Positions 23,388 through 35,007 of a stretch of 64,000 nt of DNA are shown one piece after another. Every line of letters begins with the position of its first letter. Position 1 is the first letter of the stretch. The stretch is from Straminergon stramineum (Eukaryota > Streptophyta > Bryopsida > Hypnales > Calliergonaceae), in NCBI GenBank assembly GCA_963920665.1, contig OY987267.1:14384001-14448000 (forward strand). Direction: 5' to 3'. The position numbers were made by a program, and so were the translations under genes. Under the pieces are notes generated by a model. The model ran no database searches, was not told the origin of the DNA, and was given only the letters and a program-made list of their open reading frames with translations.

Positions 23388-26300
23388 GGTAACTTCACCG
23401 CCCTCGAATTTTTAATTCCTAATTGTTTCATTTTTCATTTTTCTTGGCTTACTCTAGCTAGCTTGACCTACAGTACTTGTCGAACGGATCTTTCCTGCTG
23501 CCCGGCTTCCACTAGCGTGCTGCGTCCCCTGCTTCCATGCGCTTGATTGGTCATGGATCTTTCATTTGGTGATTCCGGGCCAGCCCTGGGCGGCTGGCTG
23601 TGACTGCTTCAGAAGTGACAACGACTTGAGAGCGATCTGTGAGCAGCTAGCTGAGCTCCGGGGCCCGGAACCCAGTTTCATTGCATTGCTGCAGCTAGGC
23701 GATAGAATTGCATCGTGATCTAGCTCAAAAGCAATCCCGTCGCGCAGGACTGTCCATGAGAGGTATGTTGATTCATTGCATTTCTGCATGCGGTTGGCCT
23801 GGGGTGCCACTGTACGTCATGGGGAGCAGCCACCCACCTGCATTGCCACCTGCATTGCTGTTCCGGATGTGACTTCTGGCCGAACTACAGCTCTGCATTT
23901 AGAATCTGCTTGCTTGATTCTTTGGGGTCCGTGGGATATTATCTATCTATCCATGTGGGCATGTGACCTGGCCGCTGTCATGGAGTCTTACCCTTAGTTT
24001 GAATTGCACTCCTCCTAGCTGATCAAGGTAGAAATGGGCAATCACGTACGTCATTTCTAGCTAGCTGCAGGACTACACGATTCGTCTTGAGTGACTCTTT
24101 TTTGGTCCAAATACACAGAATCAGCCAGCGACGCTACTAAGGTAACTAGATATTACGTCACTGACTAATTATGTCAAAATTCAGTTTGATGTCGACGAAC
24201 GTGGAGAGGGCCATAAACTGGCGTACGTGTATTTTCCGCTGTACATATATCGATTTGATCGTACGCTTTGGTCTACTAAGTAACATGCCTTAGTCAGCTC
24301 GAATGAACGATCGTTGAGTAATCCAATTCCCACTCAGAGACCCAGACTGGGGGATCAACTGAAACACGTCGCCAGCACCTGCTTCATTTCTTCGAATGTT
24401 AACTACGTTATGGCCGGCTCATGTATGTTGCCAAATGTTTCAGTCCGTGACTCTTGCTGGGACGTCGAATTGAACCCCATGTCCCCATCCAGGAATTTCA
24501 CGTCAGTACGGGTGTTGCAAACACTCACTCAGGCAGTACTAACGTACCAAATAATTAACGACTAGATCGAAGAATTAACAGCCGAGACGTCAAGCAAATT
24601 TCCATACTCGAAATCCACGACCGATTTATAATTGCAAAAACATCTGATCAAAATCTGAATGGTTGTTTCTTAATTTGGTAACTATATAATTAGGCATGAG
24701 CGAGGCCAATAGAATGTGCATATATAGTGGATACCTTCGAGCTTCATGGGTAATTTGTCCAGGCGAATACGCCAGCATTTTCAATGCTAACTGCGGCATT
24801 GCTCGAGGCATGAATACAAAATTATATGCTGAATCACCTTCGACTTCCAGCTGATTCGGGCAAAAGTTCTTTGCCGTGGAGCCCCGGGTGAGTGTTGAGG
24901 GCTGGAAGCATTCGAAACGCATGACTGCGAAGGTGAGTCCTAGTGCGGTCCCCTTATTCACTTTCAACTGTTGATTGATTGCTGTTCAATCGGCCAATCG
25001 ATCGCTTACACAGGGTGCTCAAATGGAATCACCCATGCAAAAAATCAGAACTTTGGTTGAATGTTTATCGTCAAATTAAAGGATTAGTGCAAGGATTGCG
25101 CACTTGTGAATTATTTTTATCGTTTAGATTTTATGATCCCCAAAGTTCTATGACCCTGTTTTATGAAACACCACTCCAAATTTACTGTCATTTCGAAATT
25201 GCAAAGGGCAGAACCTTCAAGCATTTCTTCCTTTCCCTACTACGATTTGCAGGGGTAAACAACATTTGTCAAGCCACAATCACTCCCTTGAGCAATGTCT
25301 GAGCACCGAAGAAAAGTTCTGGAATCAAACGTTGCAGCTTCAATGTTCTCAACGTTGTTGTCACATTTGAAGGCATTGTCTTATAATCTTAGTCATGATA
25401 GAGGGGGAGAGAAGATATAAATATTGTATGAAGTCCGTAACCATGTCTTCTAAAATAGTAAGGCTTCTTTTCGGATGAAAAACACTCAAAGTTCTCAATT
25501 CTATAAATCTACTAAATTGAGTGAAGAGAACAAAAATCAAAACTTTCAAATATTGAATTGTAGGATCTCATAGTCAACTTACATAAGAACAAGATTGAGG
25601 GAAATTTTTTGTGAAGTTTAACCACATAGATTAGAAGATAGTAGCATTTGAACTTTGAAGACTTAAAAGAAAAGCTTTGTGAGAACATTGACTCACAAGA
25701 TTGTAAGATTTTGAATTTTGGATAACTTTAGTTTTTAAGGTGATTGTAAGAAACACTTGTCCTATTTGTTGCATTTTCAATAGTACTCATGATTTTTTCA
25801 GGAGTACTTTAAAATTAGAAAACTAATTTTTTAAAAATATAAAAAATATGAATAATGTATATACCTTTAAGATGAAGGTACCCATGGAAGGAATTCCATA
25901 GAAAAATTCTCTAAGTAGGAGAATTAGAAAAGTGCCAAATCTCAAGAAAATACATATCTTGATGTTTTAATTAGGGAAAAATAGTAAAAATTTAAAAATA
26001 CACAAAATAAAAACTGGCCATTTGTAACAACTCTATGGAGATGGCCATTTACCAAAAGAACCACCAAAATAACATTTTATTTGTTTCAAAATGTAAGCAA
26101 AAAGAAGCTCACTTTGTAGACTCCCACACCACATAAAATTACTTATTTTAAAAATTCCTTCGACCATTAGCTATAAGTCTACTAGAAGACCATCTCTTCA
26201 AAATTTCAGCTCAAAATTCGTTTATTTGGGTTCTAAATAGTACTAAAAACCTCTAAACTGACAAGTGTGACATTGAATCGGGCTCTATTTTGGGATAGTA

Positions 26301-26648
26301 TATTATTTTTGAAAATTACGAAAAAATTAGGCAAGGTCTATAATAGTTATGAGTACCTTCCTTATAAATCTCAAGTCATTTGGAGTCAAAAAACAAAAGT
26401 TATGGCCAAAAATCATATCAATATGCAATGTGTGACACAAAATAGGATAGGTGTTTCTTGCAATCACCCTTTAGTATTATAGATTTTTCTTGTTCAAAAG
26501 AATTATTATCGAGAAATTCAATTGAGAATCTTGGAAAAATAAATAAACAACTATAAATTTATTTTTGTCCTTCAGAATTTGTTTAAATAGAAGTAGGTTA
26601 GAAATGGATAGGAAAACTAAATTGTTATTATTTAGTTTTAAGGTGAAA
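23388..26648. other. BURP upstream region and intergenic DNA (left arm)
   Basis: Up to about 24,950 the DNA is near 46% GC with many CTAGCTAG, GATCGAT and CGTACGT words but no gene motif. After 25,300 it falls to about 30% GC. The open frames at 24626-24967, 24979-25302 and 26477-26749 match no family I recognise; the last one overlaps the TTAA element. I see no further gene. Confidence 0.4.
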
Positions 26649-27552
26649 TTAACCCCTAAAGGACCAAGTGTCTGTTCAACGTATGCAAGAAATCCCGGGT
26701 AGGTTCCTACAAAGTCATTTTGGGTCGGATGTACATGAAATTTGGACATGATGTGTAATTCTGTACCCCCTTCTTGAAAATCTAATTTTTTTTACCGATC
26801 GGGTGCCCGGATCAAAATTTATGTTGCCCTCATCTTTGCAAGCAAAATGTACAAAACTCCTCCTATGATTTTGAAATTTGGCGGGTGTGTAGCTTACATG
26901 ATATGAGATGCAAATGTCAAAAAAATAACCATTTTTAGTGTAAGAATCTCATTCTAGAAGGAATTAAAGTTTGCAAGCCTTGTCAAGCAAGGTTGGTAAA
27001 AAAAAATTTCACCTAACTTCAAACATTATAATCTTTCAACCCATGCGGTCAAGGTTCCTAAAAAAATTTCCACATGTTCCCAAAGAATTCTAGGACAAAT
27101 TTGTATGGTTGAATATTGAAAAAACAACCTTTTTTTCATTTTTTTTCTTACAGCCCTAGAAAGTGGCAGTTTTTGACAATTTCTATCCAAAACATTAGAT
27201 GAAATTTGAGGGCTCCAAGAGCCCACGAGTTATCTTGAGTTCCCTAGTTGTGGGAACTCACCACAACAATAGTATGACGTGACACAATCACTGCCACGTC
27301 AGAAAATAAAATATTTTGTATTTTTGTAAATTATTTTTTAAATTCAGTTTTAAGTTTAAATCAATACTCTTAAGAAATTTTGGGGAAAAGAAATTTTTTT
27401 TTTTTAAATTCCAAAAATTTGGAAATTCAGTCGATTATGGGCTGGTTCACAATTTCTAGCAACACAGGGAACAATGCAAGGAACAACTTTGAAACGGGCT
27501 CTTAGAGCTTGCAAATGTCCCCTAATGTGTGCCTCGGTCCTTTAGGGGTTAA
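26649..27552 (-). mobile_element. TTAA-flanked non-autonomous DNA transposon, copy 3 (904 bp)
   Basis: The termini are TTAACCCCTAAAGGACC and its inverse GGTCCTTTAGGGGTTAA, a perfect 17-bp match. The next bases (AAGTGTCTGTT at one end, GAGGCAC at the other) equal the two ends of copy 2 in opposite orientation. Outer flanks (tgaaa and catat) are not duplicated beyond TTAA. It codes for nothing; the frames over it are chance. This is the best-preserved member in the window. Confidence 0.88.
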
Positions 27553-27634
27553 CATATCCAAATCCAACAATGAGATGGTTTTAGCAACCAAACTAAATGT
27601 TGTGGTGAATTTATTTTTTTAAGCTAAAAGATAG

Positions 27635-28991
27635 AGTTTAGAGTCAAAGTCAATACAATATCTTTAACAAAAAGCTCCAAATGCCTAAACAAAAATGTTC
27701 TATAATTTTCTTGTAGTTTATTAATTTTAAAGGAAATCAATGAAAGATCCAAGCAAGCAAGCGAGAGGAGGCAACGACAAGGGAGTCATCTTTGAGGTGT
27801 CTAGTGAAAGGACAACACGTTTTGTTCCGCTTTGGCTTGGGTGCGCTTCTAGGAGACCTGTCCGCAAAAGAGTCTCGTCATCATACAATGAGAAGGGCAA
27901 TCATTATAGACAATTTAGGAATAGAGTTGCATTAGTCAGTTAGTTTGCATTAGATTTGTTACTTAACATCATAGGTAATCTTTGGTATGACCTCTGTAGA
28001 TAGAGGTTTTGGCGAATTGTTGCTAATTGTATCGTGGGCGTCTTAGGGGAGGTAGGGTTACATCAAGACAACAACGAGAATATTCATTTCCACTACAGGG
28101 CAAATCCCACTGCCGTACCACCAATCGCATCTCCACGAGGCGAAACAACAACTACAAGAGGTGACACCGCATCACCATGAGGCAATTCCCTATGTCTACA
28201 CTCATATCATGTGTCTTGATCATATCTAACAAATGTACAGAGTATGTATATGGAGTGTGTCAATGGCCAAATTTTCCTTTAGGGTAGATTTTGCCAAAAA
28301 TTAAAGGCCTATGGAAAACACTTGAATGGGCCTTCCATTCATTGCCACTCATTCCATTTTGATTTTAACGTTGCCACTATATCACTTCATTGATATTGCT
28401 CAATCAATGAACAAAGAAAGTGATGCCATCTTGTTTCCTCTTTGGACCAATGGTGAATGTAGGACAATGTGGGTAGGGAGATGGAACAACATATGTTAAG
28501 TTTAATACTTAACATGGTAGGTAGGGTTGACGAATTCCAACATCCAAGGCAAAATCACATCCAAATTTGAGATGTCCGAATGCAATGGACATAGTAGATG
28601 TGTTGGGTAAAATTGCCATTAAAAGAAGTTACCTTGGGTAGAACAAATGGGGCAGACAAGCAAACATCAACACTCAACTTCTTTTGCCATTCTAGGCTGC
28701 AATTTTTGAAATTTTGGGCGCGTAATATATCGTAGAAAAGTTATGTAAAATACCTTTCCATCAATATATTACATACCCCAAAATTCCAAAAACTAAAGCC
28801 AAAAATGGCAAAAGAAGTTCACTTTGCGAACGTGCAAGTAGACAACATTTAAGCAGACAGGCAAGGTCAGTTGGCATGGACAGATGTTGACGGACAACCT
28901 CTTAGACGAGTAAAACAATTTATCCTATGGTAAAGTACATAAAATTGAATGTCACAAGGCATCCCAAGGGGTAGCAGACATGAACACCAAA
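27635..28991. other. Unique spacer between the inverted arms, before the gap
   Basis: This is the only part of the palindrome centre that is sequenced on one side. It is about 40% GC. The 67-codon frame at 27740-27943 has no recognisable product. A fold-back element lies at 28676-28819. The sequence runs into the N gap at 28992, so its true length is unknown. Confidence 0.6.
28676..28819. repeat. Fold-back element, ~55-bp arms
   Basis: The left arm 28676-28730 (starts aacttcttttgccat, contains gaaattttggg and taatatat) is the inverse of the right arm 28763-28819 (ends atggcaaaagaagtt) with some mismatches and small indels. The loop is about 32 bases. It is a typical MITE-like hairpin, located 170 bases from the assembly gap. 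Confidence 0.72.
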
Positions 28992-29191
28992 NNNNNNNNN
29001 NNNNNNNNNNNNNNNNNNNNNNNNNNNNNNNNNNNNNNNNNNNNNNNNNNNNNNNNNNNNNNNNNNNNNNNNNNNNNNNNNNNNNNNNNNNNNNNNNNNN
29101 NNNNNNNNNNNNNNNNNNNNNNNNNNNNNNNNNNNNNNNNNNNNNNNNNNNNNNNNNNNNNNNNNNNNNNNNNNNNNNNNNNNNNNNNNNN
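28992..29191. other. Assembly gap (200 N)
   Basis: Exactly 200 N, a round number that usually means a scaffold gap of unknown size. The sequence resumes with the inverse of base 27634, so the gap joins two contigs that share 8,658 bp in opposite orientation. Confidence 0.98.
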
Positions 29192-29273
29192 CTATCTTTT
29201 AGCTTAAAAAAATAAATTCACCACAACATTTAGTTTGGTTGCTAAAACCATCTCATTGTTGGATTTGGATATG

Positions 29274-30177
29274 TTAACCCCTAAAGGACCGAGGCACACA
29301 TTAGGGGACATTTGCAAGCTCTAAGAGCCCGTTTCAAAGTTGTTCCTTGCATTGTTCCCTGTGTTGCTAGAAATTGTGAACCAGCCCATAATCGACTGAA
29401 TTTCCAAATTTTTGGAATTTAAAAAAAAAAAATTTCTTTTCCCCAAAATTTCTTAAGAGTATTGATTTAAACTTAAAACTGAATTTAAAAAATAATTTAC
29501 AAAAATACAAAATATTTTATTTTCTGACGTGGCAGTGATTGTGTCACGTCATACTATTGTTGTGGTGAGTTCCCACAACTAGGGAACTCAAGATAACTCG
29601 TGGGCTCTTGGAGCCCTCAAATTTCATCTAATGTTTTGGATAGAAATTGTCAAAAACTGCCACTTTCTAGGGCTGTAAGAAAAAAAATGAAAAAAAGGTT
29701 GTTTTTTCAATATTCAACCATACAAATTTGTCCTAGAATTCTTTGGGAACATGTGGAAATTTTTTTAGGAACCTTGACCGCATGGGTTGAAAGATTATAA
29801 TGTTTGAAGTTAGGTGAAATTTTTTTTTACCAACCTTGCTTGACAAGGCTTGCAAACTTTAATTCCTTCTAGAATGAGATTCTTACACTAAAAATGGTTA
29901 TTTTTTTGACATTTGCATCTCATATCATGTAAGCTACACACCCGCCAAATTTCAAAATCATAGGAGGAGTTTTGTACATTTTGCTTGCAAAGATGAGGGC
30001 AACATAAATTTTGATCCGGGCACCCGATCGGTAAAAAAAATTAGATTTTCAAGAAGGGGGTACAGAATTACACATCATGTCCAAATTTCATGTACATCCG
30101 ACCCAAAATGACTTTGTAGGAACCTACCCGGGATTTCTTGCATACGTTGAACAGACACTTGGTCCTTTAGGGGTTAA
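29274..30177 (+). mobile_element. TTAA-flanked non-autonomous DNA transposon, copy 3 in the right arm
   Basis: Mirror image of 26649-27552, same length (904 bp), with perfect 17-bp inverted termini. Because it sits at the same place in both arms, it was present before the arms were duplicated (or the arms are one locus seen twice). Confidence 0.88.
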
Positions 30178-33100
30178 TTTCACCTTAAAACTAAATAATA
30201 ACAATTTAGTTTTCCTATCCATTTCTAACCTACTTCTATTTAAACAAATTCTGAAGGACAAAAATAAATTTATAGTTGTTTATTTATTTTTCCAAGATTC
30301 TCAATTGAATTTCTCGATAATAATTCTTTTGAACAAGAAAAATCTATAATACTAAAGGGTGATTGCAAGAAACACCTATCCTATTTTGTGTCACACATTG
30401 CATATTGATATGATTTTTGGCCATAACTTTTGTTTTTTGACTCCAAATGACTTGAGATTTATAAGGAAGGTACTCATAACTATTATAGACCTTGCCTAAT
30501 TTTTTCGTAATTTTCAAAAATAATATACTATCCCAAAATAGAGCCCGATTCAATGTCACACTTGTCAGTTTAGAGGTTTTTAGTACTATTTAGAACCCAA
30601 ATAAACGAATTTTGAGCTGAAATTTTGAAGAGATGGTCTTCTAGTAGACTTATAGCTAATGGTCGAAGGAATTTTTAAAATAAGTAATTTTATGTGGTGT
30701 GGGAGTCTACAAAGTGAGCTTCTTTTTGCTTACATTTTGAAACAAATAAAATGTTATTTTGGTGGTTCTTTTGGTAAATGGCCATCTCCATAGAGTTGTT
30801 ACAAATGGCCAGTTTTTATTTTGTGTATTTTTAAATTTTTACTATTTTTCCCTAATTAAAACATCAAGATATGTATTTTCTTGAGATTTGGCACTTTTCT
30901 AATTCTCCTACTTAGAGAATTTTTCTATGGAATTCCTTCCATGGGTACCTTCATCTTAAAGGTATATACATTATTCATATTTTTTATATTTTTAAAAAAT
31001 TAGTTTTCTAATTTTAAAGTACTCCTGAAAAAATCATGAGTACTATTGAAAATGCAACAAATAGGACAAGTGTTTCTTACAATCACCTTAAAAACTAAAG
31101 TTATCCAAAATTCAAAATCTTACAATCTTGTGAGTCAATGTTCTCACAAAGCTTTTCTTTTAAGTCTTCAAAGTTCAAATGCTACTATCTTCTAATCTAT
31201 GTGGTTAAACTTCACAAAAAATTTCCCTCAATCTTGTTCTTATGTAAGTTGACTATGAGATCCTACAATTCAATATTTGAAAGTTTTGATTTTTGTTCTC
31301 TTCACTCAATTTAGTAGATTTATAGAATTGAGAACTTTGAGTGTTTTTCATCCGAAAAGAAGCCTTACTATTTTAGAAGACATGGTTACGGACTTCATAC
31401 AATATTTATATCTTCTCTCCCCCTCTATCATGACTAAGATTATAAGACAATGCCTTCAAATGTGACAACAACGTTGAGAACATTGAAGCTGCAACGTTTG
31501 ATTCCAGAACTTTTCTTCGGTGCTCAGACATTGCTCAAGGGAGTGATTGTGGCTTGACAAATGTTGTTTACCCCTGCAAATCGTAGTAGGGAAAGGAAGA
31601 AATGCTTGAAGGTTCTGCCCTTTGCAATTTCGAAATGACAGTAAATTTGGAGTGGTGTTTCATAAAACAGGGTCATAGAACTTTGGGGATCATAAAATCT
31701 AAACGATAAAAATAATTCACAAGTGCGCAATCCTTGCACTAATCCTTTAATTTGACGATAAACATTCAACCAAAGTTCTGATTTTTTGCATGGGTGATTC
31801 CATTTGAGCACCCTGTGTAAGCGATCGATTGGCCGATTGAACAGCAATCAATCAACAGTTGAAAGTGAATAAGGGGACCGCACTAGGACTCACCTTCGCA
31901 GTCATGCGTTTCGAATGCTTCCAGCCCTCAACACTCACCCGGGGCTCCACGGCAAAGAACTTTTGCCCGAATCAGCTGGAAGTCGAAGGTGATTCAGCAT
32001 ATAATTTTGTATTCATGCCTCGAGCAATGCCGCAGTTAGCATTGAAAATGCTGGCGTATTCGCCTGGACAAATTACCCATGAAGCTCGAAGGTATCCACT
32101 ATATATGCACATTCTATTGGCCTCGCTCATGCCTAATTATATAGTTACCAAATTAAGAAACAACCATTCAGATTTTGATCAGATGTTTTTGCAATTATAA
32201 ATCGGTCGTGGATTTCGAGTATGGAAATTTGCTTGACGTCTCGGCTGTTAATTCTTCGATCTAGTCGTTAATTATTTGGTACGTTAGTACTGCCTGAGTG
32301 AGTGTTTGCAACACCCGTACTGACGTGAAATTCCTGGATGGGGACATGGGGTTCAATTCGACGTCCCAGCAAGAGTCACGGACTGAAACATTTGGCAACA
32401 TACATGAGCCGGCCATAACGTAGTTAACATTCGAAGAAATGAAGCAGGTGCTGGCGACGTGTTTCAGTTGATCCCCCAGTCTGGGTCTCTGAGTGGGAAT
32501 TGGATTACTCAACGATCGTTCATTCGAGCTGACTAAGGCATGTTACTTAGTAGACCAAAGCGTACGATCAAATCGATATATGTACAGCGGAAAATACACG
32601 TACGCCAGTTTATGGCCCTCTCCACGTTCGTCGACATCAAACTGAATTTTGACATAATTAGTCAGTGACGTAATATCTAGTTACCTTAGTAGCGTCGCTG
32701 GCTGATTCTGTGTATTTGGACCAAAAAAGAGTCACTCAAGACGAATCGTGTAGTCCTGCAGCTAGCTAGAAATGACGTACGTGATTGCCCATTTCTACCT
32801 TGATCAGCTAGGAGGAGTGCAATTCAAACTAAGGGTAAGACTCCATGACAGCGGCCAGGTCACATGCCCACATGGATAGATAGATAATATCCCACGGACC
32901 CCAAAGAATCAAGCAAGCAGATTCTAAATGCAGAGCTGTAGTTCGGCCAGAAGTCACATCCGGAACAGCAATGCAGGTGGCAATGCAGGTGGGTGGCTGC
33001 TCCCCATGACGTACAGTGGCACCCCAGGCCAACCGCATGCAGAAATGCAATGAATCAACATACCTCTCATGGACAGTCCTGCGCGACGGGATTGCTTTTG

Positions 33101-33438
33101 AGCTAGATCACGATGCAATTCTATCGCCTAGCTGCAGCAATGCAATGAAACTGGGTTCCGGGCCCCGGAGCTCAGCTAGCTGCTCACAGATCGCTCTCAA
33201 GTCGTTGTCACTTCTGAAGCAGTCACAGCCAGCCGCCCAGGGCTGGCCCGGAATCACCAAATGAAAGATCCATGACCAATCAAGCGCATGGAAGCAGGGG
33301 ACGCAGCACGCTAGTGGAAGCCGGGCAGCAGGAAAGATCCGTTCGACAAGTACTGTAGGTCAAGCTAGCTAGAGTAAGCCAAGAAAAATGAAAAATGAAA
33401 CAATTAGGAATTAAAAATTCGAGGGCGGTGAAGTTACC
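30178..33438. other. Intergenic DNA and BURP upstream region (right arm)
   Basis: Mirror of 23388-26648. It is AT-rich up to about 31,500, then near 46% GC toward the BURP promoter. No gene is recognised. Confidence 0.4.
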
Positions 33439-33445
33439 TATAAAT
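33439..33445 (+). promoter_or_regulatory. TATA box of the right BURP gene
   Basis: TATAAAT lies about 170 bases before the start codon at 33617. It is the mirror of the left-arm site. Confidence 0.55.
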
Positions 33446-33616
33446 TCAAGGCCTTCCTGCATTCCCAGTCACACTGCCTTCATTAACTTGCGTATCCACT
33501 TCAGTACTCGTCTCTCCAGTGCACTTGCTTCATCGGTGTGCGCCACAGTCTCTCTGCTTGCTTTCGATCATTCCTTGCTTACCGCTGCCCGTTCAGGCCC
33601 TTCGATCGTCCCCAAC

Positions 33617-35007
33617 ATGACTGAGCAATGTCCGAACTTGATGGTCGTCTTGGCGACCCTCTTCATCATGGCCTCGGTCACGACCGTAAGTAACCGATCA
33701 CATTTGCACTCCCTGGATGGATCGGTACCATTAATACCAATCATTTGGATTCTTTTATTTTTGTTACGGTGATTGACTTCGAGCTTGCTAGGATATATGT
33801 ATGCATGCATGCCCGTTTACTGATGGCTAGCTAGCTGCACTTTGCATGCTCTTGAGGACTCGGAAGGTAGCATTTCATGCATGTTCTCGATTGATGAATT
33901 GCATAGGAAACTAAACTAGATGTTCTCGATCCAGTCGTATGAAATATTTTGCTAGATAATTCAATTTGTTCTCTCTGGCCTGCACAAGGATGGCTTGTGG
34001 TCATTAACTACCAGTGGAGGTGCTGTTGATAGAAAGCTCCTATCGATCTCTTGAGGAGCCGAAGTCAACCAATTGGTCGGTCCGTGTGTTCCATCTGACT
34101 GATCGCGATGTTCATTCTCATGCACTGGCAGGTGACCGGGGCGAAGCCCGTCTTCACCGGTGACCGAACGGACGCTGCTAAAGTAGCTGCCATTTGCAGC
34201 TCCAACGGTCTGGTGTGCGCCGAGAGCACCCTCCAAACCGCGTCCTCCAAGATCCAGCGCAACCCCTCCATCAGCACCATCAATGATTTCCAGAGAGATT
34301 TCTTCCTGGAGTCGGCGCTGGTGGTGGGCGGCACGATGACGCTAGACGCAAACCTCCGCGATGACGCCCCCAAGCGGGCCTTCCTGACGGCGTCCTCCGC
34401 CATCCAGTTGCCCGCGCTCACCTCCTCCAACGCCCTGGCGCTCGTCCGGCACTTCGGCGTGGCTCCCAACAGCGACCTGGCCACGGCCACCGCCACCGCC
34501 GCGTACTTGTGCGGCTACGGCGCGCTGCCCGGAGAGAAGATGACCTGCGCCGCCTCCAGCGACGCCGTGGCCAAGTTCGTCTCCTCCGAACTGGGCCCCA
34601 AGGTGAAGGTGCTGTCCACCAGCAACACGCCGGCGCTCGCCCCCGGCGCCGCCAACTCCAAGGCGCCCGTCACCATCACGGGCTTCCGCAAAGGCTCCGT
34701 GGCCGAGGGCCAGAAGATCGTGGTGTGCCACGTCGTGAACTTCCCGTCGTCCCTTTACTATTGCCACCGCGTGACGGGCACCAAAGTGATCACCGCCACG
34801 CTCCAGCCCAGCGCCTCCAACGCCGACATCCAGGCCGTGGGCGTGTGCCACATCGACACTTCGCTGTGGCTCAGCACCCACCCGGCCTTCAACGCGCTCC
34901 ACATTCCCCGCGGCGATGAAGCCTGCCACTGGCTCGTCGATTCTGACCTCGTCTTCGTACCCACCACTGACGACGCCGACGCCGACGCCGACGCCGAGAT
35001 GGAGTGA
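33617..35007 (+). CDS. BURP-domain secreted protein, right-arm copy
   Basis: Exon 1 is 33617-33685 and exon 2 is 34132-35007; the intron is 446 bases (GTAAGT...GGCAG) and the junction is phase 0. The upstream ATG of the open frame at 34108 lies inside the intron (the acceptor AG is 34130-34131), so the signal peptide comes from exon 1, not from that frame. The product is 314 residues and identical to the left copy, with the FF motif and the CH-X10-CH-X26-CH-X24-CH series intact. An AATAAA at 35630-35635 could be the polyadenylation signal, though it lies over 600 bases downstream. If the inverted repeat is real, the two genes form a divergent, perfectly duplicated pair with both promoters facing the centre. 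Confidence 0.93.

Larger units (their letters stand above)
18977..27634 (+). repeat. Left arm of giant inverted repeat (8,658 bp)
   Basis: Every base x of this arm that I checked pairs with base 56826 minus x in the right arm. More than 20 open frames map one to one with identical proteins and no coordinate drift, so there are no net indels and identity is close to 100%, including intergenic DNA. The arm starts inside the third MIP1-type exon and ends where the matching contig begins after the N gap. Confidence 0.93.

Noticed and set aside
26477..26749. 90-codon frame at the edge of the TTAA element (and its mirror at 30077-30349)
   Set aside because: It overlaps the transposon terminus, is Leu/Ile/Asn/Lys-rich as expected of AT-rich chance frames, and resembles no protein.
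28949..29215. Frames across the N gap
   Set aside because: They consist almost wholly of unknown residues from the gap.
34108..34131. ATG at the start of the long BURP frame as translation start
   Set aside because: It lies in the intron. The AG at 34130-34131 is a good acceptor, joins exon 1 in phase and supplies the signal peptide that a BURP protein needs.
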